Assembly: GCA_943914815.1 (NCBI GenBank)
Contig: CALUDL010000066.1
Location: forward strand, 1 to 9,472
Reading direction: 5' to 3'
DNA from: an uncultured Brevibacterium sp.
GTDB lineage: Bacteria > Actinomycetota > Actinomycetes > Actinomycetales > Brevibacteriaceae
DNA: 9,472 nt
Both the position numbers and the translations under genes were made by a program. Positions within the stretch are counted from its first letter, which is position 1, and each line of letters starts with the position of its first letter. The notes under the pieces were generated by a model, which did not search any database, was not told the DNA's origin, and saw only the letters and a program-made list of their open reading frames with translations. Positions 1 to 6,007 of the stretch are shown piece by piece.

Positions 1-118
1 GGCTTTTGCGTTGCTCTATGTGAGTGTTTTGGGTTAACGGGGTTATAGGCCAAAATGTGTGTATGGGTTGGGCGTGTCAGGGGTGTTTTCCGGCCCATCC
101 TTGTGGGACTCCGACTCA

Positions 119-163
119 TTACTCACCACAATTCGGCTGTTCGTCGGTTGCTGTGGTGGGTAA
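119..163. repeat. Inverted repeat, copy 1 of a degenerate unit
   Basis: TTACTCACCACA (119-130) is matched by TGTGGTGGGTAA (152-163), an inverted repeat with 11 of 12 positions complementary and 21 bases between the arms. The one mismatch would be a G:U pair in RNA. A related unit follows at 212-248, so this looks like one member of a small repeated family rather than a lone hairpin. There is no T-tract, so it is not an obvious terminator. Confidence 0.5.
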
Positions 164-211
164 CTGGCTGATTTATGGCCGAAAGTGTGAACAAAACGAA
201 CAAAAAGGGTG

Positions 212-248
212 TTTACTCACCACTCCGGTTCGTGATGTGTTGGGTAAA
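212..248. repeat. Inverted repeat, copy 2 of a degenerate unit
   Basis: TTTACTCACCAC (212-223) and GTGTTGGGTAAA (237-248) are complementary at 10 of 12 positions with a 13-base spacer. The left arm repeats the left arm at 119 exactly over 11 bases (TTACTCACCAC). A possible third right arm, GTGTTTTGGGTTAACGG, lies at 24-40, its partner being off the window. Confidence 0.45.
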
Positions 249-447
249 CGGTTCTTCGCATCTGCGGCGTGGGGTAGTTCATGTGAGCATTAACCCTCGT
301 GTGAAGCGCTTTGGCTCGCGGGGTGTGAACGATGACGCGCCGCAGTTTTTACACCGCCAGCGTGTTCGTCCAGCACTGGTTTTTCCGTTCTTAACAAGCT
401 TGTTTTCGCATACACCACAACGTGGCTGATTTCTAGCACCATGCATG

Positions 448-470
448 ATACATGCTTACAAAGCATGTAT
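448..470. promoter_or_regulatory. Perfect 10+3+10 dyad, operator-like
   Basis: ATACATGCTT (448-457) and AAGCATGTAT (461-470) are exact reverse complements separated by ACA. Arm length, AT-rich edges and the lack of a following T-run on either strand fit a binding site for a dimeric regulator better than a terminator. It lies just past the 3' end of the decayed reductase gene, so its target may be the gene left of the window. A cruciform or an RNA hairpin with a tight loop are alternatives. Confidence 0.45.
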
Positions 471-509
471 AACCGCCTGAAGCCCTACAAAACACTGGGC
501 AAGAAGCCC

Positions 510-968
510 CTACCGTACACACATTTCGAGCATTAACCCGGGTTTAGCGCGCAACGACTGGATCAGTTTGTTGCTCCCCATGATGAGCAAATCTGGCCCG
601 TTTTGCTTTTTCAGCTCTTCCACGGCCGCAATCACATCGCCTGTAAGCAAAGTCGAATTCTCCCAGATCAGTGGCTTTTGGGCGGTAGAAGAAGCGACAT
701 ACTTGGGTGTGTTATCAAGCACTTGGGTGAAGGGATTTCCAGTTTGCCCGTGCCACGCAGAATAGAGGTCTTCATAGGTGCGTCGGCCCAACAGGAGTTC
801 GGCCCCACTGGCCATGCCGGCACCCATAGCCGCACTCTTCACGTCATCGTTGTATTCTTGCGCCCATCCGCCGCGATCGAAGCCGTTCCGTTCATCTTCG
901 TCGGGACGTCCAGGGGCTTGCATTACGCCGTCCAAGCTGACGTTGTTAAGCACGATTACTTTGCGCGT
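510..968 (-). pseudogene. Decayed dihydrofolate-reductase-family (RibD C-terminal-like) protein
   Basis: The product strongly resembles the small actinobacterial 'dihydrofolate reductase family' proteins (RibD C-terminal fold, usually about 185-190 aa). It has the N-terminal RKVIVLNNVSLDGVMQAPG block, GGWAQEY, LLGRRTYEDLYSAWHG, NPFTQVLDNTPKYVAS, NSTLLTGD and LLIMGSNKLIQSL. Two lesions are visible. At the expected start the codon is ACG (968-966) in place of ATG, directly before CGC AAA GTA (RKV), with an intact GGAGGA Shine-Dalgarno at 978-973. The frame also ends at 510 with a non-conserved tail, missing the usual GLVDEYVL-to-GSGRRLF section and everything after it. A possible frameshifted remnant (PSVL-stop-GFRRLY) is readable at 499-467. 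The frame stays open up to an ATG at 998, but that codon lies inside the upstream gene's terminator and has no ribosome-binding site. Bases 969-1000 are therefore not believable coding sequence. Probably non-functional. Confidence 0.7.
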
Positions 969-996
969 ATCTTCCTCCAGAAATCGTAATACAAGC

Positions 997-1037
997 ATAA
1001 AAGAGGCCGTCCACTCCTCAAGAGAGCGGACGGCCTC
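997..1037 (-). terminator. Rho-independent terminator of the nucleotidase gene
   Basis: GAGGCCGTCC (1003-1012) and GGACGGCCTC (1028-1037) form a perfect 10-bp stem. Read on the minus strand the stem is followed at once by TTTTAT. It lies about 100 bases after the nucleotidase stop codon, in the right orientation to end that transcript. The plus strand has no T-tract after the stem, so it should be one-directional. Confidence 0.85.
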
Positions 1038-1140
1038 GTAACCAGAACTAGCTACCGAATCTCGCTGGTGAAACCGAGATAGTGCTGTCGCGACGATGAA
1101 TAACTATGGCTGAAGACCTAGTTTCATCATTCGAGTACTG

Positions 1141-3405
1141 TCACTTACGAGTTCTGCGAGTCCAAGCAACGGTGACTACACCCGTGCAGATGAGAATGAG
1201 AGCCACGGTAGCGCTTTGAACGATGTTCGCACCTGTGCGTGGCATGTCGCCGCTGTCCTTTTCAGCGTGAGCAGGAGCGTCAGAGGACTGATCATCGGAG
1301 GGTTCGTCACCTGGTGTTTCTGACGGGCCAGCGTCTGAACCGTCTTTGTCGTCGTCCTGAGAATCCCCATTATCGGTGGGGCGGGGTTGCGTTTCCGCGC
1401 CACAGTCAATCTCCGTTTTGAGCTGATCAGGTGAGACCGAGGTGCCAAAGTCGGTAGCCACGACGACAGAGAAATCTTGCCGTCCTGTGCGAGTGCCACA
1501 GACTTCTTCCTTCTTGAATGACACCTGAGCTTGTCCGGCGCCGTCAGTAGTGATGATCGAGTCAGTCGTGTTGGCCTTCGGTTCGACAAGCGAATTATTT
1601 ACGTCCGCTGTGCGTTTTGCATCACCGATGGTAACCGTGACTTTTTTAGTCACGCCCGGACCTTCTGAGAAGGAAAGTCCGCGCATGTCGACTGGAATGT
1701 CACCCTGTTTATTAGGAGCACCGACAGTGACTCCCACAGAGGACTTCTGGGCTCGCGGTTCGCGCACCTTTTCACCCAGATACTTCGCCAGCTGGTCACG
1801 GTCCAGGTTACCCATGTTCACAAGGTTCTTGCCTGCGGTGAGAGCGTCAAACGAGTCTCCACCTTCAAGCAGGAACGTGACAGAGCCGATCGTGTACTTG
1901 CGTTTAAGGTCCAATGGTTCGTCATTGACGTACACGGAGGTAATCCGCTCACCGTACTTGGCACTAGGGTCGTAGGTGTATCGCACATTGGAAGAGAGAC
2001 CCAGCTTGAGAAGTGGTCGCGAGTTCTGCGAATTGAGATCCGTCTTCCATTGCTGCTCGAGTGCCTTCTTGAAATCGGCGCCGCTCACAGTGACGTACCC
2101 CAATTCGTTGCCAAATGGAGCCACGTCGAATACCTGACGGTAGCTGATTGAGCCGTCTTTGCGCGGACGCAGGTCTTCTCGCAAACCACCAGCATTGATA
2201 ATCCCAATGTCGACCTTGGAGCCGTCCTTGGTGAGTACAGTGTCTTTCATCGAGTCGGCAACCATGTCACCCAGGGTGGATTCGATTCCGCGGTTTGAAC
2301 CCGGGACGGGGTTTTCTTTGTCGTTCGCGGCGAAAACTCCACGCGCAAAACCTTGCTTGTACCCTTGGGCAACGGGCTTTTCGCCTTCTTTGTCCGCCTT
2401 CTTCTTAGCGGTCGCAACCATTTGCGCGACGCTTTCGTCCTCGCCACACTCGGCTACCTTCGCAGCAGGAATCAGTTCGACATCAGACGACAGGACCTTC
2501 TTGGTTTTGGTATCAAACTGAACAGATACTTTGGACAGATTGTCCATGTATGAACCGGAGGCCGTGGCTACCAGGGTATTGCCCTGTGAACCCTTGACGT
2601 TCTCAAACTTGTACGGCACGTGCGTGTCACCGCCCATGAGGGCATCGACGTACTTGCCCATCTTAGGGTAGGTGTTCGCCGCATCGTCATCGATCATGGC
2701 GACAACGACATCCGCTTTTCCAGATTCCTTCAGCTTCTGCGCCTGCTTGTTCGTCACTTCTGCTGGGTCTGCGAACTTCATGCCAGCGGTTGTGCCCGGG
2801 GACAGCTTGTATGGCACGTCTTGTGCGATTCCACCAATGAAAGCAACGCGGACGCCAGCAGCGGTGGTAACGATTTTGTGGTCACCGAGCACGTCATCAA
2901 GCGATCCGCTGACGTTGGCGGCTAGATAGGGAAACCCAAACTTGCTGTAGGACACACCATTGAGGGTTGCGCCCTTCGTTCGCGCGCGGAATACGTCCTG
3001 GCCGTCGTCCAGTTCGTGGTTTCCAATTGTCGACGCGGCAGGGTTGAGGGCGTTGAGCGCGTCGACTGTGGGGTTGTCGTGGAGGATGCCCGAGGTGAAG
3101 GTGGAGGCACCGATGTTGTCCCCAAGCAAAGTGAAGGTCGAGTTGGGGTTGGTGGTGCGGGCGCGATCAAGATAGCACTTCATAGACGCTGCGCCAGCTT
3201 CGACGATGTTGCCGTCGTCGTCCGTCTTTTGTTCGATATGACCATGTACGTCCGTAAGGTTGTACAGGTCCAGCGATACAACGTTAGCTGAATCGGCGGC
3301 TGCTGTAGGTGACGGAACGCTAGCTGCGTGAGCGGCGGTCGGTCCCATGGCCACAGCGAGGGCGGCGATCCCGGCGAGCACAGACCGGTAGACAGGTAAT
3401 TGCAC
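1141..3405 (-). CDS. Secreted, sortase-anchored metallophosphatase/5'-nucleotidase
   Basis: This is a predicted surface enzyme of the UshA/YfkN type that hydrolyses nucleotides or other phosphoesters outside the membrane. I chose the GTG at 3405, with AGGAG five bases upstream (3415-3411), giving 754 aa. That start opens directly on a signal peptide (residues 1-28, ending TAAHA). The calcineurin-like domain (about 43-315) shows TDVHGH (51-56), GDN (95-97), GNH (128-130) and GGDTH (258-262). The C-terminal nucleotidase domain (about 345-560) shows NAGGLREDL (404-412) and EGGDSFDAL (514-522). Next come a beta-rich segment with two cysteines (about 560-670), an acidic, Pro/Ser-rich wall-spanning linker (about 675-720), the sorting motif MPRTG (721-725), a membrane segment (about 729-747) and a basic tail RRTRK. 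Two metal-ligand positions that are normally His appear to be Asp (239 and 260). The gene is divergent from mntR and has its own terminator. Confidence 0.88.
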   Translation of the reverse strand: MQLPVYRSVLAGIAALAVAMGPTAAHAASVPSPTAAADSANVVSLDLYNLTDVHGHIEQKTDDDGNIVEAGAASMKCYLDRARTTNPNSTFTLLGDNIGASTFTSGILHDNPTVDALNALNPAASTIGNHELDDGQDVFRARTKGATLNGVSYSKFGFPYLAANVSGSLDDVLGDHKIVTTAAGVRVAFIGGIAQDVPYKLSPGTTAGMKFADPAEVTNKQAQKLKESGKADVVVAMIDDDAANTYPKMGKYVDALMGGDTHVPYKFENVKGSQGNTLVATASGSYMDNLSKVSVQFDTKTKKVLSSDVELIPAAKVAECGEDESVAQMVATAKKKADKEGEKPVAQGYKQGFARGVFAANDKENPVPGSNRGIESTLGDMVADSMKDTVLTKDGSKVDIGIINAGGLREDLRPRKDGSISYRQVFDVAPFGNELGYVTVSGADFKKALEQQWKTDLNSQNSRPLLKLGLSSNVRYTYDPSAKYGERITSVYVNDEPLDLKRKYTIGSVTFLLEGGDSFDALTAGKNLVNMGNLDRDQLAKYLGEKVREPRAQKSSVGVTVGAPNKQGDIPVDMRGLSFSEGPGVTKKVTVTIGDAKRTADVNNSLVEPKANTTDSIITTDGAGQAQVSFKKEEVCGTRTGRQDFSVVVATDFGTSVSPDQLKTEIDCGAETQPRPTDNGDSQDDDKDGSDAGPSETPGDEPSDDQSSDAPAHAEKDSGDMPRTGANIVQSATVALILICTGVVTVAWTRRTRK

Positions 3406-3551
3406 GAGTACTCCTGGAGTCGAATGCTTTGTGATGGGCACGAGCTGTGGACCGAAGGGGCCAAATACGTCAGGTAATGCCACCGAGATCGATAGCCCGC
3501 AAAAAAATAATACGCCACGGCGAACTTCTATGTTGTTTAATAGATGTACAG

Positions 3552-3574
3552 TAAGTTACTAATTAACAAACTTA
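3552..3574. promoter_or_regulatory. AT-rich dyad between nucleotidase and mntR
   Basis: TAAGTT (3552-3557) and AACTTA (3569-3574) are exact reverse complements around an AT-rich 11-base centre. They lie about 150 bases before the nucleotidase start and 120 before mntR. The surrounding AT-rich DNA (about 3505-3575) is where the nucleotidase promoter should lie. Read on the minus strand, TTGTTA (3568-3563) could be a -35 element. The dyad is a plausible operator but short enough to arise by chance. Confidence 0.3.
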
Positions 3575-3654
3575 TGAATGTGGGCGTCCGCGATGTTTCG
3601 TCCCACTGTGATACGTCGGTTTCATCAGCGCGCTTTTCGAGACCATTGCGTGTG

Positions 3655-3668
3655 CGTAGCTCGCTACG
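3655..3668. promoter_or_regulatory. mntR: Palindrome upstream of mntR, possible operator
   Basis: CGTAGC (3655-3660) and GCTACG (3663-3668) form a perfect 6+2+6 palindrome that ends 25 bases before the mntR ATG. DtxR/MntR proteins bind as dimers to palindromes overlapping promoters, and autoregulation is known in the family. The position therefore suits an operator, but no matching site stands before the transporter operon. Confidence 0.3.
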
Positions 3669-3693
3669 TGCGTTCTGACGGTAACCTGGAAGT

Positions 3694-4377
3694 ATGTCTG
3701 TCTCTGAGCTGTCCACGAGTGCCCAGAATTACCTAAAGGTAATCTGGGGTTTGACGGAATGGAGTTCGGAACCCGTTACACCTACACGGATCTCTGAACG
3801 CATTGGCCTAAAACTTTCATCGGTTTCCGATGCTGTGCGACGTCTGACCAGTCAAGGTTTGCTGACCCACGCACCCTACGGATCTGTTGAACTAACGGAG
3901 TCTGGTCGCAAGTATGCGCTTGCGATGATCCGCCGGCACCGGCTCATTGAGACTTTCCTTGTTGAAACGCTGGGCTATACCTGGGACCAGGTACATGACG
4001 AGGCTGAAAGCCTCGAACACGCCGTTTCGGACTTCCTCATCGACCGCATTGATGCACTTCTCGATCACCCAACACGAGACCCTCACGGTGACCCGATCCC
4101 GTCCAAAGAGGGTAAGCTCGATGTCCCTGATGCTCAAACATTGTCCGAGGTCGGCCCGGGGAAAGACGTTATAGTTGAGCGAATCTCCGATAGTGACCCC
4201 GCCCTTCTGCAGTATTTTTCCGAGCAGGAAATCTGTGTAGGCGTGCGTCTTGCAGTCGCCGAGGGTGGTCCTTTTTCTGACGCGTTGCTGGTGACTCCTG
4301 CCCGCCGAGGTGCCAAGACCGTACCGCTGGGTCGCTCGGCTACCGATGTGCTTTACGTATCGCTTGCGGCCAGCTGA
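3694..4377 (+). CDS. mntR: Manganese-type DtxR-family repressor (MntR)
   Basis: A 227-residue metal-dependent transcriptional repressor. An N-terminal winged helix-turn-helix (about 8-72, with TPTRISERIG, LSSVSDAVRRL and the wing YGSVELTESG) is followed by the dimerisation/metal domain (about 73-140) and a C-terminal SH3-like domain (about 148-225). Metal ligands visible by alignment with Corynebacterium DtxR are H82, E86, H101, E108 and H109. At the position of DtxR Cys102 there is Glu (E105), as in Mn-sensing MntR proteins, and the N-terminal Met ligand is replaced by Asn (N12, in AQNYL). This argues for Mn(II) over Fe(II). The Shine-Dalgarno is weak (GGAAG just before the ATG). The gene converges on the metal-uptake operon that it most likely controls, and the coding ends overlap by 25 bp. 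Confidence 0.87.
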   Translation: MSVSELSTSAQNYLKVIWGLTEWSSEPVTPTRISERIGLKLSSVSDAVRRLTSQGLLTHAPYGSVELTESGRKYALAMIRRHRLIETFLVETLGYTWDQVHDEAESLEHAVSDFLIDRIDALLDHPTRDPHGDPIPSKEGKLDVPDAQTLSEVGPGKDVIVERISDSDPALLQYFSEQEICVGVRLAVAEGGPFSDALLVTPARRGAKTVPLGRSATDVLYVSLAAS

Positions 4378-5255
4378 GGTTTGGTAGTCGACTGCGTAGC
4401 GCGAGCATTTAGCCGACTTCGGCGCCAGTTCGCGATGAGTCCGTGCCGTGGTGCGCATAAATAAGCACATGTGAACACGCAACCCTGGGTGAGGACGATG
4501 AGGCCGCCGGGCGAGGCGTCAAACCAGTAGCTCAGGTAGATGCCCGCAATTGAACAGCCTGCCGACAGCGTCGGGGCAATGACCAGCATTCTGCTGAACT
4601 TTTCGGTCACTAGACGAGCCGTTGCACCGGGGATGATGAGCATTGCCACGACGAGCACGACCCCCACAATCTGAAGGGCAATGACGGTTGTCAGCGCGAG
4701 GACGCCGAGCAGGAGAGCTCCCAGGCGCCGGGGAGAGATACCAATGACACGCGCGTGAGTCGGATCGAAGGCGAAGAGAGTGAGATCACGCCGTTTGATG
4801 ACAAGGATGGCTAAAGCAACTGCCGCAAGCACACCAATCTGTACGAGATCACTGGTAGAGATACCCAGAATGTTGCCGAACACAATGTGACCGAGGTGGG
4901 TTTGGCTGGGCGTCACTGAAATGAGCACAAGTCCACCTGCGAAAAGCGTCGTGAACACGATGCCTATAGCCGTGTCCTCTTTGATCCGGGTGTTAAACCT
5001 GACTGCACCTATGAGACCAACGGTGATAAACGCGAAGACAACTGCTCCCAGGGCGAAAGGAAGACCTAAAATATAGGCCAGAACAACGCCTGGTAGCACC
5101 GCGTGCGACACCGCGTCCCCCATGAGCGACCACCCGATGAGCACTAACCAGCATGAAAGGAGCGCACACACCACTGAAGCAATAACAGTAGCCACAAGAG
5201 CGCGACTCATGAATTCGTAGGAAAGCGGCACCAACAGCAGATCGTAGATCGTCAT
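4353..5255 (-). CDS. Metal ABC transporter permease (ABC-3 family, Mn/Zn type)
   Basis: A 300-residue polytopic membrane subunit of a TroC/ZnuB-type importer, with roughly eight hydrophobic segments from about residue 15 to 275. Family hallmarks are GWSLMGDAVSHAVLPGVVLAY near the N-terminus, the cytoplasmic coupling stretch FDPTHARVIGISPRRLG and the late helix IVGVVLVVAMLIIPGATARL. I place the start at the ATG at 5255, which overlaps the ATPase stop codon (ATGA) and has AGGTGG four bases upstream (5265-5260). The ATG at 5276 would add seven residues with no ribosome-binding site. Translational coupling to the ATPase is likely. The hydrophilic C-terminal tail (about 280-300, rich in Arg, Thr and Ser) is encoded partly opposite the last codons of mntR. 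Confidence 0.88.
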   Translation of the reverse strand: MTIYDLLLVPLSYEFMSRALVATVIASVVCALLSCWLVLIGWSLMGDAVSHAVLPGVVLAYILGLPFALGAVVFAFITVGLIGAVRFNTRIKEDTAIGIVFTTLFAGGLVLISVTPSQTHLGHIVFGNILGISTSDLVQIGVLAAVALAILVIKRRDLTLFAFDPTHARVIGISPRRLGALLLGVLALTTVIALQIVGVVLVVAMLIIPGATARLVTEKFSRMLVIAPTLSAGCSIAGIYLSYWFDASPGGLIVLTQGCVFTCAYLCAPRHGLIANWRRSRLNARATQSTTKPQLAASDT

Positions 5256-6007
5256 GCTACCACCTGACCGTCCCACGAACCCTTGCCCAGGGGATTGAGC
5301 CCAAAAGCCTCGGTGAGCCGCTGAGGTGAGAGCACCTCGGCGACAGAACCCGAATACAGAACCGTGCGCTTGAGCAGGATCGCCTCGTCAGCAAGACCAG
5401 GTAAGGAGTGGAGGTCGTGCGTGGAGACCAACACCGTTCCGCCTGTGGCTGCGAACTCCCGGAGCAGCCGCACGATTGTTGCTTCAGAGCGCTTGTCGAC
5501 CCCTGCGAACGGTTCGTCAAGAAGCACAATGTCTGCGCCTTGGGCCAGACCACGAGCCAAGAACGCGCGCTTTCGCTGGCCACCGGAAAGCTGCCCAATT
5601 TGCCTCTTGGCGAAAGGTTCGAGGTCAACCCGGTTGAGCGCTTCGGTGACGGCTTCACGGTCAGCTGCTCGCGGCCGGCGTGTGAGTCCGAGGCGACCAT
5701 AGCGACCCATCATAACGACCTCGGCGACGGAGAGGGGGAAGGACCAATCGACATCTTCGCTCTGAGGAACGTACCCGAGGAGCCCCTTGCGGCGGGCCCG
5801 TGCTGGTGTTTGACCATCGAGCAGGATCGTTCCGGAGGTCGGCTGGACCATCCCGGTGAGTGCTTTGAAGAGCGTCGATTTTCCCGAACCGTTCATGCCG
5901 ATGAGCCCCGTGACTTTGCCGGCAGCGACTGTCATCGACGCGTTTTCAAGAGCACGAACGCTGCCGTAATCGACAGTTAATTGTGAGGTTTCAATTGCGG
6001 TGGTCAT
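5252..6007 (-). CDS. Metal ABC transporter ATP-binding protein (Mn/Zn type)
   Basis: The 251-residue cytoplasmic ATPase that powers the neighbouring permease. All nucleotide-binding motifs are intact: Walker A GMNGSGKST (37-45), Q-loop Q82 in GYVPQSEDVDWSFP, signature LSGGQ (140-144), Walker B IVLLDE (160-165), D-loop GVD (169-171) and switch His H197 in STHDLH. The Q-loop context and the VVMMGRYG stretch are typical of MntA/TroB/ZnuC-type subunits. The ATG overlaps the stop of the lipoprotein gene (ATGA at 6007-6004), and its own stop overlaps the permease start in the same way, so the three genes are almost certainly one transcript with coupled translation. Confidence 0.92.
   Translation of the reverse strand: MTTAIETSQLTVDYGSVRALENASMTVAAGKVTGLIGMNGSGKSTLFKALTGMVQPTSGTILLDGQTPARARRKGLLGYVPQSEDVDWSFPLSVAEVVMMGRYGRLGLTRRPRAADREAVTEALNRVDLEPFAKRQIGQLSGGQRKRAFLARGLAQGADIVLLDEPFAGVDKRSEATIVRLLREFAATGGTVLVSTHDLHSLPGLADEAILLKRTVLYSGSVAEVLSPQRLTEAFGLNPLGKGSWDGQVVA

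Larger units (their letters stand above)
1..447. other. Non-coding region with degenerate repeats
   Basis: I find no convincing gene here. Reading frames open on the plus strand (24-293, 175-429) give Cys/Trp-rich peptides with no family character and no good ribosome-binding site. What the stretch does hold is repetition. The motif GGGTTAAC/GGGTAAC/GGGTAAAC recurs near 31, 158 and 241, the first two followed about 10-15 bases later by a GGCC-AAA-GTGTG-like string (around 48-60 and 177-189). GTGTGAA also recurs at 186, 299 and 323. The region sits beyond the 3' end of the decayed reductase gene, and the gene to its left is outside the window, so it may be an intergenic scar or the control region of that unseen gene. 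Confidence 0.5.

Noticed and set aside
1..500. CRISPR array
   Set aside because: The repeats are degenerate, irregularly spaced and palindromic in themselves. There are no uniform spacers and no cas genes in the window.
969..998. N-terminal extension of the reductase gene from ATG 998
   Set aside because: The ATG is in the T-tract of the nucleotidase terminator, has no ribosome-binding site, and the added residues do not match the family. The true start position is the ACG at 968.
3406..3483. Longer nucleotidase start at 3483
   Set aside because: It would add 26 non-hydrophobic residues in front of a clear signal peptide. The GTG at 3405 has AGGAG at ideal spacing and opens directly on the signal peptide.
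3892..4482. 196-residue minus-strand open frame opposite mntR
   Set aside because: It lies antisense to a clearly recognisable regulator and has no family character. It is a shadow frame.
5256..5276. Permease start at 5276
   Set aside because: There is no ribosome-binding site there, whereas the ATG at 5255 overlaps the ATPase stop (ATGA) with AGGTGG upstream, matching the style of the other junction in the operon.
5408..5980. 190-residue plus-strand open frame opposite the ATPase
   Set aside because: It is a shadow of an ATPase with every catalytic motif intact, and shows no independent evidence of coding.
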